Shown here: positions 9,949-17,432 of the stretch, one piece after another
Numbering within the stretch: position 1 is the first letter of the stretch
Layout: each line of letters opens with the position of its first letter
NCBI GenBank assembly: GCA_942492965.1
Contig: OW818656.1
Coordinates: 3,720,001-3,784,000 of the forward strand
DNA: 64,000 nucleotides
Origin: Sphingosinicella sp942492965
GTDB lineage: Bacteria > Pseudomonadota > Alphaproteobacteria > Sphingomonadales > Sphingomonadaceae
Direction of reading: 5' to 3'
Position numbers and translations under genes: made by a program
Notes under the pieces: generated by a model
What the model was told of the DNA's origin: nothing
What the model saw: only the letters and a program-made list of their open reading frames with translations
The model's database searches: none

Positions 9949-11091
9949 ATGCTCAATACCTTGAAATCGCTCTACAACGACTTCCAGCTTGCCCCCGCCG
10001 AGCGCGAGGCGAAGAAACGCGACGCAGCCGGGCTGCCGTTCGCCGATCCCGGCATCGACGCGGCCGTCGCGGCCTGCACCGCATGGCTCGGCCGCGCGCA
10101 GGATTGCTCGGCGACCGCCGACGGCGGCGTGGCGCGCGATTATCACGTCGCGAAGGGCTGGGCGACGAGCTACCCCGAAACCACCGGCTACATCATCCCG
10201 ACGCTGCTGGTGCTGGGCGAGGAAGCGCGTGCGCGCCGGATGCTCGACTGGCTCTGCGCGATCCAGCTCGATGACGGCGGCTTCCAGGGCGGCAAGATCG
10301 ATGCCGTGCCCGTCCAGTCCGTCACCTTCAACACCGGCCAGATCCTGATTGGCCTCGCCATCGGCGCCCGCACGCTCGGCGACGCCAAGTATCTGGACGC
10401 CATGCACGGCGCCGCGCGTTTCCTCAGGGATTCGCTTGACCCGGACGGCTGCTGGCGTTCGCACCCATCGCCGTTCACGCACGCGGGCGAAAAGGCCTAT
10501 GAAACGCATGTGTCATGGGGCCTTTTCGAAGCCGAGCGCACCGCGCCTGGCGAAGGCTACGGCGCGGCAGGGCTTCGGCAGGTCGACTGGGCGCTCGGCA
10601 AGATGCAGGCGAACGGCTGGGTCGATGATTGCTGCCTGCAGCACAAGGACAAGCCGCTCACGCACACGCTCGGCTATTACCTGCGCGGCGTAGTCGAGGC
10701 GCACCGGCTTTCCGGCGAGCAGCGCTACCTCGACGCGGCGCTGAAGATGGCGCGTGCCCTCGTCGGCGCCCTCCGCAGCGACGGTGCACTTCCGGGCCGT
10801 CTGCGGTCTGACTGGTCGGCGGCGGTCGATTGGTCGTGCCTTACCGGCAACGTGCAGGTCGCCGAAAGCCTGTTCTATCTCGCCCCGCTCGGCGGCGGCG
10901 ACGCTTTCGTCAAGGCAGGGAAGGGGCTGAACGCCTTCGTGCGCCGCACGATCGCGACAGAGGGCAACCCCGATCTCGTCGGCGGCGTGCGCGGTTCGTT
11001 CCCGATCGACGGCGAATACGGTCAGTGGGCGTACCTCAACTGGGCCGCGAAATTCGCCATCGACAGCTTTCTTGTCGAGAAATTGATCTAA
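9949..11091 (+). CDS. alpha/alpha-toroid protein, terpenoid cyclase/prenyltransferase-like fold
   Basis: A 380-residue, mostly helical protein. It has repeated elements of the six-hairpin toroid type, such as TTGYIIPTLLVLG, CAIQLDDGGFQGG, HVSWGLFEAERT, HTLGYYLRGVVEAHRL and WSCLTGNVQVAESLFYLA. The QxxDGGF-like turns recall QW motifs of terpene cyclases. The typical cyclase DxDD acid is not evident. Homologous proteins usually sit near glycan or ATP-grasp genes, and some toroids are glycoside hydrolases or lyases. It directly follows an ATP-grasp gene and precedes hemA by 127 bp. I do not assign an activity. Confidence 0.65.
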   Translation: MLNTLKSLYNDFQLAPAEREAKKRDAAGLPFADPGIDAAVAACTAWLGRAQDCSATADGGVARDYHVAKGWATSYPETTGYIIPTLLVLGEEARARRMLDWLCAIQLDDGGFQGGKIDAVPVQSVTFNTGQILIGLAIGARTLGDAKYLDAMHGAARFLRDSLDPDGCWRSHPSPFTHAGEKAYETHVSWGLFEAERTAPGEGYGAAGLRQVDWALGKMQANGWVDDCCLQHKDKPLTHTLGYYLRGVVEAHRLSGEQRYLDAALKMARALVGALRSDGALPGRLRSDWSAAVDWSCLTGNVQVAESLFYLAPLGGGDAFVKAGKGLNAFVRRTIATEGNPDLVGGVRGSFPIDGEYGQWAYLNWAAKFAIDSFLVEKLI

Positions 11092-11113
11092 GTCATTCCA
11101 GCTCCTCGTTAAA

Positions 11114-11132
11114 GTTGCGAATAGATCGCAAC
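11114..11132. promoter_or_regulatory. operator-like inverted repeat upstream of hemA
   Basis: A perfect 7-bp inverted repeat, GTTGCGA, 5 bp ATAGA, then TCGCAAC, sits about 87 bp before the hemA start. It is not followed by a T-run, so it does not look like a terminator of the preceding gene. Its half-sites do not match the FNR box (TTGAT-N4-ATCAA). A transcription-factor site controlling hemA is the simplest reading. Confidence 0.45.
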
Positions 11133-11218
11133 AGAAGGCTGCGACATAAAGTGGGGTGACGGCGATGCCACCTCCGATGTAAAGCGGTCAAAACGGCGGG
11201 CAGGACGGGTTAGAGAGC

Positions 11219-12433
11219 GTGGACTACAACCGTATTTTCCAGGATGCGATCGACAGGCTGCACGCCGAGGGCCGCTACCGCGTTTTTATCGACATCCTGC
11301 GCAATCGGGGGAACTACCCGAACGCGCGCTGCTTTGCCGGCCACAACGGCGCGCGCCCGATCACCGTCTGGTGCTCGAACGACTATCTCGGCATGGGTCA
11401 GAACCCGAGCGTTATCGCCGCGATGGAAGAGACGCTGCACGATGTCGGCGCCGGCTCCGGCGGCACGCGCAACATCGGCGGCAACACGCACTATCACCTG
11501 GAGCTTGAGAACGAGCTTGCCGAGCTTCACAGCAAGGAAGCCGCGCTGCTCTTCACCTCGGGCTACATCTCGAACGAGGCGACGCTCTCCACGCTCGGCA
11601 AGCTGCTACCCGGCTGCATCGTGTTTTCCGATGAGCTGAACCATGCCTCGATGATCGCGGGCATTCGCGGCGCGGGCTGCGAAAAGCGCGTGTTCCGCCA
11701 CAACGACCTCGAACATCTCGAAGAGCTGCTCGCCGAGGCGCCAAGGGATGCCGCGAAGCTGATCGCCTTCGAAAGCGTCTACTCGATGGACGGCGACATC
11801 GCGCCCATCGCCGAAATCTGCGACCTCGCCGACAAGTATAACGCGCTGACGTATCTGGACGAGGTCCACGCGGTCGGCATGTACGGCGACCACGGCGGCG
11901 GCATTTCGGAGCGGGACGGTGTCGCGCACCGCCTGACCATCATCGAAGGCACGCTCGCCAAGGCGTTTGGCATCATGGGCGGCTATATCGCGGCGTCCAA
12001 GACGCTGACCGACGTGATCCGCAGCTACGCACCGGGCTTCATCTTCACGACCAGCCTTGCGCCGGTCCTCGTCGCCGGCGCGCTCGCCAGCGTGCGCCAC
12101 CTGAAGTCGTCAAGCGTCGAGCGGGAGGGCCAGCAGGCGGCCGCCGAGATGCTGAAGGCGAAGATGCGGGGTGTCGGCCTGCCGGTCATGCCGTCCACCA
12201 CGCATATCGTGCCGCTGCTCGTCGGCGATGCCACGAAGTGCAAGAAGATCAGCGACATCCTGCTCATCGAGTACGGCGTCTACGTGCAGCCGATCAACTA
12301 CCCGACCGTGCCGCGCGGCACGGAGCGTCTGCGCTTCACCCCCGGTCCCACCCACAGCGAAGCAATGATGGACGATCTCGTCCGCGCGCTCGCGGAGATC
12401 TGGGACCGCCTGGAAATGCGCATCGCGGCCTAA
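11219..12433 (+). CDS. hemA: 5-aminolevulinate synthase
   Basis: A 404-residue PLP enzyme of the C4 (Shemin) pathway. It condenses glycine and succinyl-CoA to 5-aminolevulinate, the committed step of haem synthesis in alphaproteobacteria. Family motifs are VWCSNDYLGMGQ, GSGGTRNIGGN, YLDEVHAVGMYG and the PLP lysine K248 in EGTLAKAFG. It starts at GTG, reading VDYNRIFQ, which aligns with the usual MDYN N-terminus. It is separated from upstream genes by 127 bp with a dyad, so it probably has its own promoter. Its stop overlaps the converging DUF5694 gene by 4 bp. Confidence 0.97.
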   Translation: MDYNRIFQDAIDRLHAEGRYRVFIDILRNRGNYPNARCFAGHNGARPITVWCSNDYLGMGQNPSVIAAMEETLHDVGAGSGGTRNIGGNTHYHLELENELAELHSKEAALLFTSGYISNEATLSTLGKLLPGCIVFSDELNHASMIAGIRGAGCEKRVFRHNDLEHLEELLAEAPRDAAKLIAFESVYSMDGDIAPIAEICDLADKYNALTYLDEVHAVGMYGDHGGGISERDGVAHRLTIIEGTLAKAFGIMGGYIAASKTLTDVIRSYAPGFIFTTSLAPVLVAGALASVRHLKSSSVEREGQQAAAEMLKAKMRGVGLPVMPSTTHIVPLLVGDATKCKKISDILLIEYGVYVQPINYPTVPRGTERLRFTPGPTHSEAMMDDLVRALAEIWDRLEMRIAA

Positions 12434-13245
12434 CGCGCCTTTTCGAGATACGAACGCGGATCTACGGCAACGAACCCCGGCGTCGTCCCGGCGAAGTGAT
12501 CTAGCCAGTATTTGTGGCCTGATCCCACGATCACCAGCACGCGCTCGCCCGGCTTCGCGATGAGGCCGATCTTGGCGAACATCTTCGCGTTTCGCATGTA
12601 CCACATCGCGTTCAGCACGACGCCGGGCTGGTCCTCGCCGTCGCCGAAGCGGAGCATGTCGTAGTAGCCCTTCGCGTGCTCCGCCGTGTTGCGGGCGGGG
12701 TCGTTGATCGTGAGCAGCAGTTCGGGGATCGACTGGGTTTCCTGCGCCTTTGTCTGCGCCTCGGCCTCCTGCCGGAAATAATCGAACACCGCGTCGAGTT
12801 CGGCCTTCTGTCCGTTCGCGGTGGCGAAGGCTTCCACCGGGCTGAACGGGAAATAGTCGGGCTCGCCGGGGCCGGGTTGCTCGTCGAAGCCGTAGACGTC
12901 GGTATGGCCGAGCTTCCGCGCCAACCGGAAACCGATCTGGATGACCTCGTTGGTCTTCGTCTTCAGGTCTTCGGGCTTGAACGCCCGGTATTCGGGCACC
13001 GTGAACGGCTGGGGATATTGCCATTCCACCAGCACCTTGTCAGGCCTCCACGCCGCGAGCGCGTCCGTCAGCCGTTCGAGTTCCGCCTGCCGCTTCGGGG
13101 TGGTCACGTCGTCGGCCTTTACGTTCGCCTTGTCGAGACCGGCGTTCGAGAAGTGGTAGGTGCCGAGCACCATCACGGCAGCGTCTTTGGCGGCAGCGGG
13201 CGAGGCGACGACGAGCGCAACTGCGACGAGTGATACGATGCGCAT
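12430..13245 (-). CDS. secreted DUF5694-like protein
   Basis: A 271-residue protein with a signal peptide (MRIVSLVAVALVVASPAAA). The mature part begins VMVLGTYHFSN and contains DKVLVEWQYP, a central charged region and the C-terminal VIVGSGHKYWLDHF. This pattern matches DUF5694, which is distantly like the TraB/GumN clan with a GTYH...E...GxGH arrangement. Function is not established. ATG 13245 is preceded by GGGAGGCTT, which fixes the start; an in-frame extension to 13299 is not needed. It is divergent from the patatin gene, with a dyad between them. Confidence 0.7.
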   Translation of the reverse strand: MRIVSLVAVALVVASPAAAKDAAVMVLGTYHFSNAGLDKANVKADDVTTPKRQAELERLTDALAAWRPDKVLVEWQYPQPFTVPEYRAFKPEDLKTKTNEVIQIGFRLARKLGHTDVYGFDEQPGPGEPDYFPFSPVEAFATANGQKAELDAVFDYFRQEAEAQTKAQETQSIPELLLTINDPARNTAEHAKGYYDMLRFGDGEDQPGVVLNAMWYMRNAKMFAKIGLIAKPGERVLVIVGSGHKYWLDHFAGTTPGFVAVDPRSYLEKAR

Positions 13246-13272
13246 TAAGCCTCCCTGTCTTTGTGTGTTATG

Positions 13273-13294
13273 TATGCAATACACTCGATGCATA
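13273..13294. promoter_or_regulatory. inverted repeat in a divergent promoter region
   Basis: TATGCA, 10 bp, TGCATA lies in the 82-bp gap between the divergent DUF5694 and patatin genes. The position fits an operator shared by both genes. The arms are only 6 bp, so chance is possible. Confidence 0.25.
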
Positions 13295-13327
13295 GGCAAG
13301 GCCTGTTTCGCGCGCTAAGCTCCCGTC

Positions 13328-14344
13328 ATGGCGACGAAAAGCATCAACCTCGCGCTGCAGGGCGGCGGCAGCCACGGCGCGTTCACATGGGGCGTTCTCG
13401 ACCGGCTGCTTGAAGACAAACGCATCGAGCTCTCTGCGATCTCCGGCACCAGCGCGGGGGCGATGAACGCCGCCGCGCTTGCGCAGGGCTGGATGACGGA
13501 CGGCCGCGAGGGTGCGCGGGAATGTCTCGACCGCTTCTGGAAACGCGTGTCCGACGCGGCGATGTTCGTTCCGGTGCGCGATACGCCGTGGACCGATTGG
13601 TGGTCAGCATGGACTGGCCACGGCGCGCCAGGCCGCGAAATTCTCCGGCAGGTGTCGCGTGCGATGAGCCCCTACCAGTTCAATCCCGCGGGTCTCAATC
13701 CGCTGCGCGATATCGTCGCCGACTCCTTCGATTTCGAAAAGATCGGCAGTTGCAAGGCGCTGACGCTGTTCATTGCGGCGACCAATGTCTTTACCGGCAA
13801 GGTGAGGGTGTTCTCGGGCCACGAGGTTACGGCGGACGTGCTCGCTGCCTCCGCCTGCCTGCCGCAGCTGTTTCAGGCGGTCGAGATCGACGGGGAGCCG
13901 TATTGGGACGGCGGCTACATGGGCAATCCGGCGCTGTTCCCACTGTTTTACCACCCCGGGCCGGAAGACATATTGCTCGTGCAGGTCAGCCCGATCGAGC
14001 GGCGCCAGACGCCCACCAGCGTCGAGGATATCGACAACCGCATCGACGAGATCGCCTTCAACGGATCGCTGCTCCGCGAGCTTCGCGCTATCGAGTTTGT
14101 CGACCGCCTGATCGAGACCGGGCAGATCGTCGCGGGCAAGCGCTACCGCAAGATCCTGATGCACCGTGTCGACGGCGGGGAGGAGCTTGCCGCTTATTCG
14201 CCGGCGACCAAGGTGAATGCCGACTGGCCATTCCTCACCGCGCTCCGCGATCTCGGGCGCGTGAAGGCGGAGCAGTGGTTGAAGGCGAACTATGCGGCGA
14301 TCGGCAAGAAGGCCACGCTCGATCTGCGGGGCATCTATACGTAA
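13328..14344 (+). CDS. patatin-like phospholipase
   Basis: A 338-residue patatin-family lipid acyl hydrolase. The catalytic dyad is visible: Ser42 in GTSAGAM and Asp194 in WDGGYMGNP. The oxyanion hole GGGSHGAF is at residues 12-19. There is no signal peptide, so it is probably cytosolic. The C-terminal third (YSPATKVNADWPFL) is typical of bacterial patatins near polyhydroxybutyrate or membrane-lipid genes, but no such partner is here. It is divergent from the DUF5694 gene, and 99 bp separate it from rpiB. Confidence 0.88.
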   Translation: MATKSINLALQGGGSHGAFTWGVLDRLLEDKRIELSAISGTSAGAMNAAALAQGWMTDGREGARECLDRFWKRVSDAAMFVPVRDTPWTDWWSAWTGHGAPGREILRQVSRAMSPYQFNPAGLNPLRDIVADSFDFEKIGSCKALTLFIAATNVFTGKVRVFSGHEVTADVLAASACLPQLFQAVEIDGEPYWDGGYMGNPALFPLFYHPGPEDILLVQVSPIERRQTPTSVEDIDNRIDEIAFNGSLLRELRAIEFVDRLIETGQIVAGKRYRKILMHRVDGGEELAAYSPATKVNADWPFLTALRDLGRVKAEQWLKANYAAIGKKATLDLRGIYT

Positions 14345-14443
14345 CGCGGATGCCACAATTCTTGGTAGCGTCCGAAGGCCCGCTCCCCTAGATAGTGCGC
14401 TCACGCGAATCGCACCCGCAGCTTGCATGAGGCCCGCCGCTCC

Positions 14444-14875
14444 ATGTCCGTTATCGCCATTGGCAGCGACCACGCCGGTTACGTCCTGAAGTCCGCTGTT
14501 GCGGACTGGCTGAGGGAAGCCGGGCACGAGGTTCTCGACCTCGGCACCAACGGCGGCGAGTCCGTCGATTACCCGGATTTCGGCCGCGCGGTCGGCGAAG
14601 CGGTGGCTTCCGGCAAGGCCGAGAAGGGTGTTGTTGTCTGCGGCTCGGGCATCGGTATTTCGATCGCGGCGAACCGGGTGAAGGGCGCGCGCGCTGCGCT
14701 CTGCATGAACGGGCTGATGGCGCGGCTGTCGCGCCAGCACAACGATGCGAACATCCTCGCGCTCGGCGAACGCCTGATCGGCATCGAGACGGCGCGCGAT
14801 TGCCTCAATGAATTTCTGAACACGCCCTTCGAGGGCGGACGTCACCAGCGGCGCGTCGACAAATTGTCGGCGTAG
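14444..14875 (+). CDS. rpiB: ribose-5-phosphate isomerase B
   Basis: A 143-residue RpiB/LacAB enzyme that interconverts ribose-5-phosphate and ribulose-5-phosphate. It shows IGSDHAGY at the N-terminus, the catalytic Cys66 in VVCGSGIGIS and the phosphate-binding HNDANILALGER. ATG 14444 begins directly at the first strand; an upstream in-frame start at 14423 would add seven residues. It lies 20 bp before glyA. The rpiB-glyA-nrdR order is common in alphaproteobacteria and suggests one transcript. Confidence 0.94.
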   Translation: MSVIAIGSDHAGYVLKSAVADWLREAGHEVLDLGTNGGESVDYPDFGRAVGEAVASGKAEKGVVVCGSGIGISIAANRVKGARAALCMNGLMARLSRQHNDANILALGERLIGIETARDCLNEFLNTPFEGGRHQRRVDKLSA

Positions 14876-14895
14876 CCCACGAAGGAGATACGAGC

Positions 14896-16203
14896 ATGAG
14901 CACCGCCGCCGCCACGCCGCTTGCCCAGGACGGGTTCTTCACGGACGGTGTCGCGACTGCCGACAAGGCGGTTTTCGACGCGATCACCAAGGAACTGACC
15001 CGCGAGCGCGACCAGATCGAGCTGATCGCCTCCGAGAACATCGTGAGCCGCGCGGTTCTGGAAGCGCAAGGCAGCGTGTTCACGAACAAGTATGCCGAGG
15101 GCTATCCCGGCAAGCGTTACTATCAGGGCTGCGCACCTTCGGATGAGGTCGAGCAGCTTGCCATCGACCGCGCACGCAAGCTCTTCGACTGCGCTTATGC
15201 CAACGTGCAGCCGCACTCCGGCGCGCAGGCGAACGGCGCGGTGATGATGGCGCTGGTGCAGCCGGGCGAGACGATCCTCGGCATGAGCCTCGCCGCTGGC
15301 GGCCACCTGACGCACGGTGCGCCGCCCGCGCAGTCCGGCAAATGGTTCAACGCCGTGCAATACGGCGTGCGCGAAAGCGACCACCTCGTCGATTTCGACG
15401 AGGTCGAGCGGCTGGCGCTGGAGCACAAGCCGAAGCTCATCATCGCGGGTGGCTCCGCCTATCCGCGCACGCTCGATTTCCCGCGCTTCCGCGAAATCGC
15501 CGACAAGGTGGGCGCGTATCTGCTCGTCGACATGGCGCACTTCGCCGGTCTCGTCGCGGCGGGGCTGCACCCGAGCCCGCTGCCGCACGCGCATGTGGTG
15601 ACCACGACGACGCACAAGACGCTGCGCGGCCCGCGCGGCGGCATGGTGCTCTCGAATGACGAGGCGCTCGGCAAGAAGATCAACTCGGCGGTGTTCCCCG
15701 GCCTTCAGGGCGGCCCGCTGATGCATGTGATCGCCGCCAAGGCTGTGGCGTTCGGCGAGGCGCTGGACCCCAGCTTCAAGGTCTACGCGCAGGCGGTGAT
15801 CGCCAACGCGAAGACGCTGACGGGACGCCTCAAAGAGCGCGGCTGCGACATCGTGGCGGGCGGCACCGACACGCATCTGGCGCTGATCGACCTTCGCCCC
15901 AAGGGCCTCACCGGCAAGGATGCCGACGAGGCGCTGGAGCGCAGCCACATCACCTGCAACAAGAATGGCGTGCCGTTCGATCCGCTCCCGCCGACGAAGA
16001 CAAGCGGCATCCGCGTCGGCTCGCCCGCGGGCACGACGCGCGGCTTCGGGCAAGCTGAGTTCACGCTCATCGCCGACATGATCGCCGATGTGCTCGATGG
16101 TCTTGCCGCGAACGGCGCGGAGGGCAATGGTGCGGTCGAGGCGGACGTGCGGGCGCGCGTGAAAGCGCTTTGCGGTCGCTTCCCGATCTATCCGGGGCTC
16201 TGA
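14896..16203 (+). CDS. glyA: serine hydroxymethyltransferase
   Basis: A 435-residue PLP enzyme that converts serine and tetrahydrofolate to glycine and methylene-tetrahydrofolate. Family signatures are ASENIVSRAV, YAEGYPGKRYYQGC, the PLP lysine K241 in TTTHKTLRGPRGG, and SGIRVGSPAGTTRG. The start has a strong AAGGAGAT site. It is followed after 30 bp by nrdR, as in many alphaproteobacteria. The glycine it makes is also the substrate of HemA, encoded 3.7 kb upstream. Confidence 0.98.
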   Translation: MSTAAATPLAQDGFFTDGVATADKAVFDAITKELTRERDQIELIASENIVSRAVLEAQGSVFTNKYAEGYPGKRYYQGCAPSDEVEQLAIDRARKLFDCAYANVQPHSGAQANGAVMMALVQPGETILGMSLAAGGHLTHGAPPAQSGKWFNAVQYGVRESDHLVDFDEVERLALEHKPKLIIAGGSAYPRTLDFPRFREIADKVGAYLLVDMAHFAGLVAAGLHPSPLPHAHVVTTTTHKTLRGPRGGMVLSNDEALGKKINSAVFPGLQGGPLMHVIAAKAVAFGEALDPSFKVYAQAVIANAKTLTGRLKERGCDIVAGGTDTHLALIDLRPKGLTGKDADEALERSHITCNKNGVPFDPLPPTKTSGIRVGSPAGTTRGFGQAEFTLIADMIADVLDGLAANGAEGNGAVEADVRARVKALCGRFPIYPGL

Positions 16204-16233
16204 CGCACAAGGTCGGGGAAGGGGGGACGAGCG

Positions 16234-16704
16234 ATGCGCTGCCCGTTTTGCGGAGGCGAGGATAGCCAGGTCAAGGACTCGCGTCCGACCGAAGACGGCA
16301 GCGCGATCCGTCGTCGCCGTCAGTGCCCGGCGTGTGGCGCGCGTTTCACGACTTTCGAGCGTGTGCAGCTTCGCGAGCTGGTGATCCTCAAGAAGTCCGG
16401 CGACAAGGAAGTCTTCGAGCGCGACAAGCTCGCCCGCTCCATCGAGATCGCCTGCCGCAAGCGTCCGATCGCGCCCGAGCGCATCGAGCGGCTGGTTTCC
16501 GGCATTGTCCGCCAGATGGAGGCGATCGGCGAGGCCGAGATCGAGGCCGAGGTGATCGGGCAGGCGGTGATGGAAGGGCTGAAGAGCCTCGACGCCGTCG
16601 CTTATGTGCGCTTCGCCAGCGTCTACCGCGACTTCCGCGAGGCCAAGGATTTCGAGGAGTTCATCGGCGCCATCGAAACCGTCGCGAGGACGGGGGCGAA
16701 GTGA
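16234..16704 (+). CDS. nrdR: transcriptional repressor NrdR
   Basis: A 156-residue regulator of ribonucleotide reductase genes. It has an N-terminal zinc ribbon (MRCPFCGG and CPACGARFTTFE) followed by an ATP-cone domain that senses ATP and dATP (VILKKSGDKEVFERDKL). Length and order are normal. Its TGA overlaps the GTG start of the next gene, giving translational coupling. Confidence 0.96.
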   Translation: MRCPFCGGEDSQVKDSRPTEDGSAIRRRRQCPACGARFTTFERVQLRELVILKKSGDKEVFERDKLARSIEIACRKRPIAPERIERLVSGIVRQMEAIGEAEIEAEVIGQAVMEGLKSLDAVAYVRFASVYRDFREAKDFEEFIGAIETVARTGAK

Positions 16705-17432
16705 CCGGCGCGGCGGCCGGCCCGCCGCCGCCCGCCATCGTGCTGGTGCGGCCGCAGCTTGGCGAGAACATCGGCAAGGCGGCGCGCGCGATGCTCAACT
16801 TCGGGCTCGCCGAGATGCGCCTCGTCTCCCCGCGCGACGGCTGGCCGAACCCCGATGCGGGTCCGGCGGCGAGCGGCGCCGACATCGTGCTCGAAAACGC
16901 CCGCGTCTACGAAACCGTGTCCGACGCGGTGGCGGACTGCGCGTTCGTCTACGCCACCACCGTGCGCAAGCGCGGGCTCACCAAGCAAGTCGTCGGCCCC
17001 GAAAAGGCCGCACAGGACACGCGCAGCCGCGCGGGGCGCACCGCGATCCTGTTCGGCCCCGAACGCTCGGGCCTTGAAACCGACGACGTCGCCCTCGCGC
17101 AGGCGATCCTCACCGTTCCGGTGAACCCCGAGTTCGGCTCGCTGAACCTCGCGCAGGCCGTGATCCTCTTCGCCTACGAATGGTCGAAAGCGGGGGTGGG
17201 CGAGGCAGCGGCCTTCGACAACTACGAAGGCCCGGCCCCGCAGGCCGACCTCGAAGGGCTCATTGGGCAGATCGAAACCGCGCTAGACGCGGCAGAATAT
17301 TTCCGCGTCGAAAGCCGCGCACTCACCTCGCGCCGCACACTGCGCAACATGCTGACGCGCCCCGGCTTCTCGGCGAAGGAGGTGCGAACATTCAGGGGCA
17401 TCATCACGGCGCTGACGAAAGTGCGGCGCTAG
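16701..17432 (+). CDS. trmJ: tRNA (cytidine/uridine-2'-O-)-methyltransferase, TrmJ-like
   Basis: A 243-residue SPOUT-superfamily RNA methyltransferase. It shows VLVRPQLGENIGKAARAM, the SAM-binding knot ILFGPERSGLE and the C-terminal motif 3 NPEFGSLNLAQAVIL. TrmJ methylates the ribose of position 32 in tRNA; assignment to TrmJ rather than another SpoU member rests on length, context and these motifs. GTG 16701 overlaps the nrdR stop. Its own stop overlaps the converging S9 peptidase gene by 4 bp. Confidence 0.88.
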   Translation: MTGAAAGPPPPAIVLVRPQLGENIGKAARAMLNFGLAEMRLVSPRDGWPNPDAGPAASGADIVLENARVYETVSDAVADCAFVYATTVRKRGLTKQVVGPEKAAQDTRSRAGRTAILFGPERSGLETDDVALAQAILTVPVNPEFGSLNLAQAVILFAYEWSKAGVGEAAAFDNYEGPAPQADLEGLIGQIETALDAAEYFRVESRALTSRRTLRNMLTRPGFSAKEVRTFRGIITALTKVRR

